64,000 bases of DNA from Lojkania enalia. Lineage: Eukaryota; Ascomycota; Dothideomycetes; Pleosporales. Location of the stretch: assembly GCA_010094045.1 (NCBI GenBank), contig ML986654.1:124001-188000 (forward strand), written 5' to 3'. The translations under genes were made by a program, and so were the position numbers. This document shows, piece by piece, positions 22,821 through 33,213 of the stretch. The notes below the pieces were generated by a model. That model saw only the letters and a list, made by a program, of their open reading frames with translations, did not search any database and was not told where the DNA came from. Within the stretch, counting starts at the first letter, position 1. Each line of letters starts with the position of its first letter.

Positions 22821-24554
22821 ATGACCGATATACCGAATAACGGCCTAGAACAGGATGTTCAACATGCCAGGGTCTTGTCTCGCCACCTAGATCCTGGTTT
22901 CTCTGCAGACTTCGACGGCACCACTCTAGAGGATGAGGAACAAGGCAGATCATCTAAATCAGCACCTGAAAATGTAGAATCATCGCTTCGACTGCAAGGA
23001 GGGGATATCCACAGAGATATGTACAAGATTAACGCAAGATCAAAGCGAGTCAAGCTCCACCAGCGAGCGGCAACCTTCTCGCATCCTATCGAACGTACGG
23101 AAGCCGATCATGAGGGACTACCTGTGTCTGAGCAATTGGTCCCTGGTGGCTTCCGAAGGCAATTTCTGGAGAGGCAAAGTCGGAAAGTGTCCTTTATCGC
23201 GGCTCCTGTCACCCGCAACTTCATATCCTTCCTCGAGCTGTATGGTAACTTTGCTGGAGAGGACCTTGCCGAATCCGAGGATGAGGTGATTGAAGTCGAA
23301 GGAGAAGAAGAAGAGCCCACTGAACGAAGACCACTCCTCGGGCGACGTAAGAGTTCCCGAGTGCGAGCTAAGGGCGATGCGTCGAACGTCAAATCGTTCT
23401 TCACTCTTCTGAAAGCATTCATCGGCACCGGTATAATGTTTCTACCTAAGGCTTTTAAGAACGGGGGGATACTGTTCTCTTCTCTTACCCTTGTTACTGT
23501 GTCTCTAGTAACCTGTCTATGCTTCTCCTTGCTTCTCAAGTGTAGGCAGCGATATGGGGGCGGGTATGGGGAAATCGGAGAAGCTATCGGTGGGCACAGA
23601 CTTAGAGGGCTAGTTCTTGTCTCAATTACGATTTCGCAACTTGGATTTGTCTGTGCGGGCATCATTTTTGTGGCAGACAACCTATTCTCATTCCTGGACG
23701 CTCTCACACCCAAGGCGACTACTCCGCTCTCCACTAACATCCTCATTGGTATTCAGTTACTTCTAATTATCCCGCTAGCATTCATTAGGAATATCTCAAA
23801 ATTGGGTCCCGTAGCTCTACTCGCAGATGTATTCATCTTAATTGGCCTCACATATATCTATTGGTATGACGTCGCAAGCATTATTCGAATAGGTGGCTTC
23901 AATCCCACGATCCGTCTCTTCAATCCTCACGACTACACCCTTACCATCGGCTCCGCCATTTTTACCTTTGAGGGAATTGGCCTTATCCTTCCAATCCAGT
24001 CTAGCATGAGGCACCCTCAACATTTCAACAAACTTCTCTATCTAGTCATGTTCATCATTACAGTCATTTTCACATCGGTTGGATTCCTATGCTATGGAAC
24101 TTTCGGTGACCGCGTCAGTGTCGAGATTATTACCAACTTTCCGCAGACCAGTAAGCTAGTGAATGCTGTCCAATTTTTGTATTCACTAGCTGTTTTGGTC
24201 GGAACACCGGTTCAGCTCTTCCCTGCAATTAGGATCATCGAAACTAAATTGTTTGGCCCTCGATCTGGAAAACGAGACGCATCAACAAAATGGAAGAAGA
24301 ATGTCTTTCGCACCCTCCTTGTCCTCCTCTGCGGTGGTATCTCAGCGCTGGGCGCCAGTGACTTGGACAAGTTTGTCGCGCTTATCGGGAGTTTCGCTTG
24401 CGTTCCCTTGGTGTATATTTACCCGGCGTGGTTGCACTGGAAGGGAGTTGCGGAAACGAGGGCAGAGAAGATTGGCGATGTGGTGATGATGGTGATTGGG
24501 TTGGTAGCTTGCGTTTACACGACTTGCATTACTATTGCTCGCTGGGCGGAGTGA
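22821..24554 (+). CDS. Vacuolar amino-acid transporter, Avt3/Avt4 (SLC36) type
   Basis: An uninterrupted 577-residue protein. Residues 1-190 are a polar cytosolic tail containing the conserved segment GGFRRQFLER...APVTRNFISFLELYGNFAGEDL, an acidic stretch (EVEGEEEE) and a possible dileucine sorting signal (RRPLLG). The Aa_trans domain starts at about residue 190 with SFFTLLKAFIGTGIMFLPKAF, the hallmark of this family, and about eleven membrane helices follow to the C terminus. Yeast Avt3 and Avt4 export neutral amino acids from the vacuole lumen. Localisation and direction of transport are inferred by family. It shares an upstream region with the divergent membrane protein gene. Confidence 0.92.
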   Translation: MTDIPNNGLEQDVQHARVLSRHLDPGFSADFDGTTLEDEEQGRSSKSAPENVESSLRLQGGDIHRDMYKINARSKRVKLHQRAATFSHPIERTEADHEGLPVSEQLVPGGFRRQFLERQSRKVSFIAAPVTRNFISFLELYGNFAGEDLAESEDEVIEVEGEEEEPTERRPLLGRRKSSRVRAKGDASNVKSFFTLLKAFIGTGIMFLPKAFKNGGILFSSLTLVTVSLVTCLCFSLLLKCRQRYGGGYGEIGEAIGGHRLRGLVLVSITISQLGFVCAGIIFVADNLFSFLDALTPKATTPLSTNILIGIQLLLIIPLAFIRNISKLGPVALLADVFILIGLTYIYWYDVASIIRIGGFNPTIRLFNPHDYTLTIGSAIFTFEGIGLILPIQSSMRHPQHFNKLLYLVMFIITVIFTSVGFLCYGTFGDRVSVEIITNFPQTSKLVNAVQFLYSLAVLVGTPVQLFPAIRIIETKLFGPRSGKRDASTKWKKNVFRTLLVLLCGGISALGASDLDKFVALIGSFACVPLVYIYPAWLHWKGVAETRAEKIGDVVMMVIGLVACVYTTCITIARWAE

Positions 24555-25344
24555 TGACGGACAACATTGGTAAATGAAGAGTATGCAGATTGAGGGGTGC
24601 ACAGACAACAACGCGAGGTTATGTCTTTGCATTGCTAAAAGCTTGGGTCGAGGACGTCACTCATTTATGCATAGAAACGGACACATTTGTGGCGCTTTGA
24701 AGCGTTCTAGTTAGGTCTAAAATATCCATTTGTTCACCATTGAATTTTGTAAAACATCTTAGCAGGCTTCCCCATATTCACCCACTTTTTACCATATCCC
24801 CACGTAGAGAGCCTCCTGCATCCCCACTTTTCCAGTCAGTGGACTTCAAATCCCTATTCAACCTAATATGCACCGATATTATTGACCTCATGTTCACGGC
24901 GTGTTCTCGTGGTTTGCTAACGCAGTACAGGCGATAATTGCGGCTGGGCGCGTGGGACGGCGAATGCAGGTACAATTACAGTATTAGGCGCTGCAAGAAC
25001 CTCCAAATCTTCATAGGAAATATCCATTACTGTCCACACTGCAGCTACATTTCCTCTTCGTATACTATATTCTTGAGACGCTCTTTAGACTTAAGTAGAC
25101 TTCCTTATGTGGTCTAAAACCGAGCTAAATAAGTCTTACGATTGGGCAATTAGGGTATAGACCCGAAAATGCCCATGAAATCATCGTAACCCTAACAGAT
25201 ACTTTGATTAGTCGCCTCCAATTTCGCTTCCGTCAGCCTCGACGCCCTTCGCCTTGCGGTTGAAACATTTAGCGGAAGTAACATAGTAATATTAGTAGAA
25301 TTACGCGAGACTTTGCAAGTTGACATTAACCCAGTTGAATCTAG
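24555..25344. other. Intergenic, gene-poor
   Basis: About 790 bases containing the presumed 3' UTR of the transporter gene. Small frames near 24,740-24,975 show nothing recognisable. The right part lies just ahead of the DUF6594 relic and may include its eroded upstream sequence. Confidence 0.45.
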
Positions 25345-25647
25345 GCCATCAAAAAGATTGGAGGGTGTCCTATCATTGCTACTCTGCTGAGACCATATCC
25401 AGAAGTGGCTATTTTCCGCCGCTTTACAACACTCAATGCAAGGAACCTTCTCTATTTGCATGCAGAAATCACTAACCTCGAAAAGTAGCTTAAGGATGTG
25501 GAGAAGGCAAATTTAGAACCAGGCCATCCGGACAGATCGATCTATTCCCTGGACCGGATAACCCTTGCAGAGCCGAGTGAAGCACTCAGTCGGGATGATA
25601 CGCAATGGAAAGTACTTCTTCGCTTACAGCAAAGGCTTTATGAATAA
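25345..25647 (+). pseudogene. DUF6594-family N-terminal fragment, pseudogene
   Basis: In one plus-strand frame about 100 codons match the N-terminal part of the fungal DUF6594 family: IATLLRPYPEVAIFRRF, then LNARNLLYL, AEITNLEK-stop-LKDVEK, and a final QWKVLLRLQQRLYE. The in-frame TAG at about 25,487 sits where CAG (glutamine) is expected, a single C to T change. No start codon is in frame upstream (a stop precedes 25,345), and the membrane-spanning C-terminal half typical of the family is missing. It is a truncated relic with unknown original function. Confidence 0.75.
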
Positions 25648-26062
25648 AGTAACCCTATTTATTTCTGTGAGTTTGTAGAGCCTTGATCATTAATTAATAA
25701 GACACCGCGTTACTTGAACAATTATAAACGTCTAAGTTAAGCTTACCAAACCTTTACGACTTGCGTTTGCTAGTCAACTATATAAAGACGCCATGAATGA
25801 GAAATATAGATCTTCCGGAATCATCATCTCTCCGCCTAAATAAGAGTGGTAATTAGGTGTCTAAAGCGAGGATAGTTATAACGACTAATTGGTATCATAA
25901 TCTCATTGGTAAGAAATGTAATGTATCTCTCTATTTAGGATACGAAATTAGACCTGCGATGGAAACTAAAAAACCAGGAATATATTTCATACAGAGTGGT
26001 GTACTTTTATGCTAGACTAAAGCACATCTCTAGGCTTCTTATGGCCACCGTTACTTTAACAT
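25648..26062. other. Intergenic, no gene seen
   Basis: About 415 AT-leaning bases between the DUF6594 relic and the foldback repeat. No frame longer than 60 codons and no recognised motif. Confidence 0.45.
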
Positions 26063-26234
26063 TGTAAGGTTATATGTATGGCACGATCCTTATTAAGGAC
26101 TAGCCCTGAAACCATGTGAAAACGGGATAGACAGTATAAGCCAGGATATAGTCTCATTTATACTGTCTATCCCGGTATCACATGGTTTCAGGGCTAGTCC
26201 TTAGTGGAGGTCGTGCCATACATATAATCTTACA
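26063..26234. repeat. Foldback (MITE-like) inverted repeat, 172 bp
   Basis: The left arm begins TGTAAGGTTATATGTATGGC and the right arm is its near-perfect inverse, ending in ATAATCTTACA. Each arm is about 78 bases, separated by a short unpaired centre around 26,140-26,157 (GCCAGGATATAGTCTCAT). The ends are TG...CA, like an LTR terminus. No clear target-site duplication flanks it. Single arms of the same sequence occur at 14,199-14,276 and 16,584-16,659. It is either a foldback MITE or two solo ends of one retroelement joined tail to tail. Confidence 0.85.
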
Positions 26235-27654
26235 TTATATAGAGCACTCAGTTCAGAGCTGAGCAAAGAAGGAGTCACGTCCAAGTCCATCCCATGTCGA
26301 CTTCAGCCAACACTAAACCTCTTCCGGCCCTGATCCTGATGAAGATATCGCCATTTAGCGTTGATAAGGCATTTCCTACGGCAATCGCACTGATTTTTTA
26401 GTGCCGTCACTAACTTGCATACTAGTAAGTTAGGAAGACCTAGCCTAGATAACTCGAAAGAACAGTACATACTAATTCGCTCAAAAAGTTCCAGGTACCA
26501 ATTATCTCAGTTAGCTCCCCATCTCCCTTTATCCACAATACAAGAATGATCCCGTCATCAAACGTCTAGGTACAGAGGCTAGGCTCACTAATCCAAGTAA
26601 CAAAACCCACACTCCGCATCACCAGCATGTACTTCGGTGTAAAAGAAAAGTTTCCAGATGTCCACACCCTTCTATTCTATTGCGCAAACATCTTAGTACC
26701 AACCATCTTCAGAGTACTATACGTTGTCAACTCAATCCTTGATCCTAACCTCAGTGCTAACGGTAGCCATTAAGTGCTGTGTCATGTCGGGCGTCGATGC
26801 ACTGATTCTCCATCCGTAGCTAGAACTTCTCCACGGCTACCCCCGCCGTACGTATCAAGTATAATGACCTTTAAACCAAAACCACGGTACCTTCCAAGAT
26901 ATCCTTAGACCATCCATTTAGAACAGAACCCATAAGCCCTGGTCTCCCTTACTCAAGTCAAGTTTCCGAAAAGCCAAAATCCTTCCTTCCCCCCTCCCCC
27001 AAAAAACCTTTAGAGGTATCACTTTAGAAAACCACCCCCCCCCCCCCCCCAATTAACCAAAAAAAAAAGCGCGTACTCGCCAAAACCGTAACAGTAATGT
27101 AGTATCTGCTTCTATAGTACTAACGGCCTAAATTTATCCAATCCATCCCAACCTAACACCCCTATACAAAGAGCTGCCGACCCACACCCATCCCACGACG
27201 ACACATCAAAATATCACCATAGCATTATCACAATAACGAAAACAAGAGTTCAACAATGTGAAATAATAATATATTATCATTAATCCCTATTCAAAGGAGG
27301 CAAATACAATCCACGGACTGTATTATCCCTCATCGCCATTCCAACTCTTTCAGATACCCTAACTATCCATCCATTCCAGTTCCAAAAAAAAAGGCCCATA
27401 CATATGATAGTCCCCCACCTAACCAGAAACCCAACTGCAAGGAAATCAAAATTATGTTGAGAAAAGCGCAGGGGTATCAAACCGCTGGAAAGGAGAAACG
27501 AAACACGAAAAAAAAAGAAAAAAATAAAATAAAATAAAATTTGGGATGTCTCGTAGCGTTGACGCAAGGAAATTCATACAAAGACACCGCAAACACCACA
27601 AACACCGCATACTACATATGGGGATAGGAGCAGAGAAAACGCATAACCATCATC
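26235..27654. other. Intergenic, with C16 homopolymer
   Basis: About 1.4 kb without a supported gene. It contains a 16-C run at 27,035-27,050 and A-rich tracts at 27,505-27,540. A 95-codon minus-strand frame at 27,280-27,567 is driven by these low-complexity tracts. The right end should be the 3' UTR of the large disordered protein gene. Confidence 0.5.
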
Positions 27655-30600
27655 TCAAACAGCAGAATAATTATAATCCCGCAACCCCCCCAAACTACCC
27701 CAAGCAGCCAGCACGTCCTCGCTAACACTACACCTCGAGCCCGCAGAGCCTAGGCCCACGCTCTCCCTCCTCGCGCTGCTGATGCTGGGCGTGCTCCCAC
27801 GACTGACTACGCTCGTCCTCACACCGACACCAGCGCTGGCACCCGCGCTTACGATCCGGCTACCCCTCTTCTCTACCTTCGTGCTAGCCGGAGAACCCGA
27901 TCGGAAGCTTGCGAGGCTGTTCTCGCTGTTCTTCGATCTGACCTGTCCATTCAACGTAGACAGCGTCAAAGTGCTCGTCCTACGGGTGCTCCTGATCGGG
28001 ATCCTCGGGATCTCGACGCCCGGTGGGGCCATAAACGGTGAAGCGTCAGAGGTGGGCGTCAGGTCGTTGTTGGTGGGACCCGAGGTGGCTGACAAGGAAG
28101 CGAGACTACTGAGGGATTGCTTGGCGGGAGGGATTACGGCCACGTTTGCGCCACTAGATGCCGTACGACGGCGCTGGTGGGCGCTCATCATGCTCTCATG
28201 CGATGATGAAGGTTTTATGCTGCCACTTGGCGGGTCGATTATCCCAGTTTCGAGTACAGCGACTTCGTCCTCACCGTCACATGATGGCTCGCTACTTGCA
28301 ACTTTGACACTCACGTCGGCCTCGCCCGATCGCAGACCGGGCGTAATGGGCGAGGGTAATGGGGACGCGTGGTCGGTTGTGGTGGGAGACGCAACGCTGG
28401 CCGTTGTTGGTGTTGGTTCCGGGGATGGGAATGGATCGAGTTGAGAGAATTCGGGCGGTGGAGGGAGCTGGTGCGCAAGGACTGGGCGGCTGTGTGGGGA
28501 AACGCGAGAGGATTCGAGATCCGCAGGAGTACGAGAATCACATGATGAGCTATCACGTAAGATGCTAGTTCCAATGCTAGAATCCTGGGCCGGATGCTTA
28601 GGCCGACCTCGTGAAGGAATAGGAAGAAGAAATGGTGTTGTGGAACTCGCAGCTGATCTGCGGGACGAAGCAGTCATGACTTGTGCGGGACTGGCTGACG
28701 GAGTCTCCATTGAGAGGAAGGCGGATGTTCGAGGGGAACGACCTTCAGGTGGAGTCTTTTGTCGATGTTGTTCCTGCATCATTGCCTTTTTGAATCCCTC
28801 TGAAAAGCTATGCTTGGCCATGGTGGCTCGTTTCTGGCGCATCATTTCCAACAGTGCCTCCTCTTCTGCCGTCACTGCCATGAGCTTGTGCTGCTCGGTT
28901 CGCGGACGCGGCTCGCTCTGGGCGCTGTAGATGCTGCTCGAAGTGGGAGACAAAGGACGATGGCCTGATGTCTTCGGCCTAAATTGCTCATTCTCAAGTA
29001 TTGTAGATGGCTGTCTGAAGTGGCTTGACCTCCTGTCTTGACTCGACCTCCTGCTCCCGGTCCCGGTCCCTCTAGGGAAATGTAGGTTTGGCGTGTATGG
29101 CTCGGGTGTATACATGACCTCGATTGTTGCCGCGTTTGTAGACGTAGACATCATGCTCATCTTGGACGCAGAAGGGGTCCGAGTTGGGAGTCGCGGTCGC
29201 ATTTCGAATGCTTGGGCCCGACCAATGATGATTTCATCCTGATCATCCGTCCAGTCCAAGGTCTTTAGAACGTTGGGCCTATTTCTAGGCGGAGCCTCCC
29301 CTTCCGACTCGGATTCAGAAGACGATATGGACAGAACACTAGAATCTTGTAGGTTACTCCTCGACCACGTGGATTCCTTGGTTTTGTTAGAGCTCTGGCT
29401 TTGCATCGAGAATTGGCTTGGCGAATTGAGGCGATGTGCGAATAGCTCGTTGTGTGCGACCTGTTCCTTTCGCAACATATGGCCCCCATATTGAGGAGAA
29501 CGCGTTTGTCCGGGTGTCATTTCAGAATTCTGTAGCCCCCTCCCCAAGGAACTCTTTCCAGAAGGGGCCACCTTCGATCCGTTAGCCTTCCGAGGTATGG
29601 GGGCGTGTATAGGGGTGGATTCCTCCTCGTAGTCCTCTTCGCTCTCTTCATCTAGACCCTCGAACCAGTGCTGTATTCCACGTGGAGGTCTTCGGACATT
29701 AATCTTGGCATTATCGTAGGTATCGCGCTTGTACATCCTAACTGGAGATGCCGGCCGTGCGGGTTGGGTTGGGGGAGCCTGCTGCTTCTTGGAGGCCTTT
29801 GTCAACTTTGCATGACCTCTGGGGTTGGGTACTGGGGTCGGCTCGCGTGTCATTGGACGAGGGAAGTAATCTGAGGTGGTTGACATTGCGCTTGGGGAGT
29901 TGACCATCTTGTTTGGCGAAAGGAGTGCTCCAGAGTGCTCGTTTATGTTGTTCGCTTTGGGCTTTGGGAAGAGCTTCGAGAGATCCAGCCGCGCTGGTTT
30001 ACCCTTGCGCCCCTCCTTCTTGAACTCTTGTGAGGTTTGGTGTGACAAAGGGCTGGGCACATGGTGGTCGTAACCGTTTGTAGCTACTACAGATGATTGC
30101 CCTTTTCTGAGACCCCTATCTCGAATTGAGGAATCGGACGTCTGTTGAGAAACCGAGAGCGGGGACTGCTGGGGATCGTAGTAGGAGTGCATTGTCGAGT
30201 TCGAGGTTTGATGGTGAAGCCGTCTGCTAATCGAACTGCCATTTGAACCTCGCTTGCCATCGTTATGATACGCATTCCCCAGAATGTTCGATGACGGCCG
30301 AGACACCATGCCTGGCCGTTGTGGTGGGTACAATTGGCCGTTTTCCACTGCGGCTGAGTCGGTATATTCGGACCCAAAGCTTGCCTCCGACACCGTAATA
30401 GTCATGTACCCGGGGCTCTGCGGAAGCGATTGAAGCGACGACTGCGTGTTGGACGACAAACGACGTGGAGGGCCGGTTGTTCCAAGCACGCGCTGTGCCT
30501 TCGAATAAGTAGGCTTCTCACGATGCGTAGGCCATTCCGGGTCAAGATGCCTGGAGGACATAGGGGTTGTGTGGTCGGAAATGGTCTCGTCGATGTGGGT

Positions 30601-30657
30601 GTGCGACTTGCGGCCCGGGATGGGAAAAGAGAACTTGGGACCACGACTGCGACCCAT
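27655..30657 (-). CDS. Large intrinsically disordered Ser/Pro-rich protein
   Basis: A single exon of 1000 residues, from an ATG followed by GRSRGPKFSFPIPGRKSH. Almost the whole chain is low-complexity Ser, Thr, Pro, Gln and Arg, suggesting disorder and many kinase sites. Islands that look constrained are RPPRGIQHWFEGLDEESEED near residue 325 and a predicted helix AEEEALLEMMRQKRATMAKH with FSEGFKKAM near residues 600-640. The C terminus is RDYNYSAV. No catalytic domain, signal peptide or membrane segment is present. This type of protein is widespread in filamentous ascomycetes as an uncharacterised conserved protein; a scaffold or cell-polarity role would be a guess. Length and codon use look genuine. 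Confidence 0.85.
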   Translation of the reverse strand: MGRSRGPKFSFPIPGRKSHTHIDETISDHTTPMSSRHLDPEWPTHREKPTYSKAQRVLGTTGPPRRLSSNTQSSLQSLPQSPGYMTITVSEASFGSEYTDSAAVENGQLYPPQRPGMVSRPSSNILGNAYHNDGKRGSNGSSISRRLHHQTSNSTMHSYYDPQQSPLSVSQQTSDSSIRDRGLRKGQSSVVATNGYDHHVPSPLSHQTSQEFKKEGRKGKPARLDLSKLFPKPKANNINEHSGALLSPNKMVNSPSAMSTTSDYFPRPMTREPTPVPNPRGHAKLTKASKKQQAPPTQPARPASPVRMYKRDTYDNAKINVRRPPRGIQHWFEGLDEESEEDYEEESTPIHAPIPRKANGSKVAPSGKSSLGRGLQNSEMTPGQTRSPQYGGHMLRKEQVAHNELFAHRLNSPSQFSMQSQSSNKTKESTWSRSNLQDSSVLSISSSESESEGEAPPRNRPNVLKTLDWTDDQDEIIIGRAQAFEMRPRLPTRTPSASKMSMMSTSTNAATIEVMYTPEPYTPNLHFPRGTGTGSRRSSQDRRSSHFRQPSTILENEQFRPKTSGHRPLSPTSSSIYSAQSEPRPRTEQHKLMAVTAEEEALLEMMRQKRATMAKHSFSEGFKKAMMQEQHRQKTPPEGRSPRTSAFLSMETPSASPAQVMTASSRRSAASSTTPFLLPIPSRGRPKHPAQDSSIGTSILRDSSSCDSRTPADLESSRVSPHSRPVLAHQLPPPPEFSQLDPFPSPEPTPTTASVASPTTTDHASPLPSPITPGLRSGEADVSVKVASSEPSCDGEDEVAVLETGIIDPPSGSIKPSSSHESMMSAHQRRRTASSGANVAVIPPAKQSLSSLASLSATSGPTNNDLTPTSDASPFMAPPGVEIPRIPIRSTRRTSTLTLSTLNGQVRSKNSENSLASFRSGSPASTKVEKRGSRIVSAGASAGVGVRTSVVSRGSTPSISSARRESVGLGSAGSRCSVSEDVLAAWGSLGGLRDYNYSAV

Positions 30658-33213
30658 GGTTTCAGCAAGGTCGAGCGACTACGGTTATGGCGCTCCGCTC
30701 TAGGACACGAGCGCGACTCAGCAAATGCAGGATATAAGAGGACTGATTCAGGGTACCTTTTTAGGCCAGGTAATATCTAAGCGCTCATATCGGGGCAATT
30801 GGCCACGACCAGTAGCAGCGGTGCGCCGATATTGTACTCGAACGGACCGGCGGGGTCGTCGAGGACATGTGCTTTCGAGTAGGCGACTCTGAGGTCGTCA
30901 ACAGGGCGGGAGAGGAGGCTGATGCTGTGGATGGAGGGACAATGAGCGGGCGTTCAGTGTTGGAGGAAGCGTGGTCACCAATCTCTGTGCCCGCACACGC
31001 ACGACTGGCCGAGCCTGCCGGTACCTGAATCTAGTTGCAGAGTTGCAGCGCCGTCAAGGGGGCTCCCGAAATGCCCTAATACATGGGGCGCATGAGCAGG
31101 AGACAGGACAAGCGCAGGTAGTGCAGCGGATAAGAAGCAGCAGCAATTTATCGGGGCATCTCTGAGAGGGCAGCGCGGGCCCTGGGGAGTTTTGGTGCAA
31201 TCAGCAACACCGCTCCGAGATAATTGTTTCTTCTAACAACGGGGATTCTCTCCAGGACTGTTCTCTGCCGTCATCAGCAGACCGCGCAGAGCGTGTGTGT
31301 GCGTGCGTGGACAGGCGGCGGCCGGGGTATTAGGGTTTGGCACGCCGTGCTCGAAGCGGCCCAGGGGGAAAGGCAGCCGGCTCGTCCCCACCCGGATGGC
31401 CGTGGTTGGTGGTTGGCCTTTATGGCGGCGATCGTAGCCATGGTTGGATTCCACTTGCATGGCCGCGGCGGGAGCTGCTGCTGGCCCCAGGCCGCTGAAG
31501 CGCAGAGAGTGTGTATCGTTGCGGCAACCTCCGCTCTAGTTTAACTCTCACAGGGCGCACGACCTGCCAAATCCCCCATGGCGCCTCCGCTGCATGTGCC
31601 AGGCCAGGTGTGCGAGTGTACCGTATCCACCGACCGAGAAGGCAAACCAAACCCCCGCCCCAGCCCCGGCCCAGCCTGCTTCAGAGGATGTCGGACAGCA
31701 TAACGTGCGTGCATGCGTGCCAGATCAGACCAGACCGCAGCTCCGATTCAGTCAGAATTCCTGCAGCGACGAGGACTGGACGCATATCGAGAGTCGTCGT
31801 GGTCGCACAGCAAAGCGGCAACATACTACTCCGCGTTCGGAAAGCCGTTATTGCGAATGTGTGAGCCATGGATAGACTATTCCATAGAGAAACTGGAACA
31901 AAAATGGATTGTCCACAAGCCACAGCATAAAATTCCAAGCCCGAGAATTCCCATGCCACGATTTGGTTAATTGTCCTCTCTCAATTCGATAAAGCGCGGC
32001 CGATCAGCAACGAACCAGCACGCCCGCCCGCGAAAATAATCTATGATTATCATCGACGCAAATCCTCCACTTGGCAAACCCAGCCTGCAAATCACCCTGT
32101 AAATCACCCAAAATTCCGGCTTCCCCTATAACCCATCATTTCTCCCCATCCCACAAAGCCATCCCTTCTTAAGACCCGACTCTCCGACCCCATTATGCAA
32201 CGTCCAAAACCCACAGCCCCCCTCCCAAGCACCAATAGCTTCCCCCTTGGTCAAAACGGCATTCCCTTAGCTCGGCAACTGTTGCAAAAGGGGCGCCATA
32301 GCGCTTGAACACCTTGGAAGCCTTTAGTTTCTTCCAAGAGTTCAATAATATGTGCGTGACTCGCGTGGACCATGACTTGCAGCAGTTTCGGAACCCAAGG
32401 TGACGCCACCAAAATACGACGAATCAATAATCGGCGGGCTGGGCTTTGCTCATCATCTGTCTATCTATCTACAGATTGCTACCGTAAAGCCGAAGATAAA
32501 GCGAAAAGCAGTGGATTATTTAATTTCCTTCCAAGTAATACTTCTACCCGCTCCAACTGCATAGTCACTTTGGTAGTATGCTCCAAATCACACCAAATAC
32601 TACTTTAATCAACACATCCTTTATAAGTGCCAACGTGACCACTTCAAGCCAGCCAAAAACCCACAGGTGGACATGATGAACGCCGACGCACTGTTTGCTG
32701 CCATTTTCAGTCCCATTAGATAGAGAGACGAAGTGGGTCTGCCAAAATTGAACCGTGCGCCCGCTAGCTGCTGCCTCCTTGAATCTAACACTCCCTTTTT
32801 CGCCCCATCTTTGTACACCCGCAGTAACAACAAATAACACAGCGCCTATAAGCCAAAACGCGTGGGCAGACGAGTTCACACCTTCTCTCACTCCATGGTG
32901 TACTACTACAGCCATGATCTTTCTCCGAAACTTGCCCAGGTGCTTTCCTTTCACTCGGACCAAAAGTATTTATTATCTTGTGCATCTACTGTTCCGGCTC
33001 GGGGCCAGTACCTGCAGATAGCCTGGCAGGGCTTCGCTGCTGTACAACTTCTAACCGGAAATCTGATACACTTGGAGCCATCAATTCTTCCGACGGATCG
33101 TTCTTGCCATGCATCCTCCCATTTCAATCTTGCAACTTGCCTCCGAAAATAGCCAGCAAATGCCCTATAATATCTTACCGGAACAATGGAATCAGTCTAC
33201 ACCGTTAGGAAAT
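30658..33213. other. 2.6-kb intergenic region
   Basis: The left part (30,660-31,700) is GC-rich and should be the upstream region of the disordered-protein gene. The right part (32,000-33,200) leads into the 3' end of HOP1. Several frames of 60-130 codons on both strands (for instance 31,511-31,864 and 32,565-32,963) lack recognisable domains, and those at 31.2-31.9 kb overlap one another in antisense. A short TCTA repeat lies at 32,458-32,470. No RNA gene was recognised. Confidence 0.5.

Noticed and set aside
23108..23746. 212-codon minus-strand frame
   Set aside because: It is fully antisense to the Avt3-like transporter gene, whose protein is clearly conserved.
27035..27050. C16 homopolymer as a functional element
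   Set aside because: Simple homopolymers are common in intergenic DNA and error-prone in sequencing; nothing ties it to a function.
27782..28444. 220-codon plus-strand frame
   Set aside because: It is antisense to the Ser/Pro-rich disordered protein; the codon bias of that gene produces long mirror frames.
31224..31960. Overlapping frames of 75-117 codons on both strands in the GC-rich region
   Set aside because: They overlap one another in antisense, lack domains and follow from low stop frequency in GC-rich DNA.
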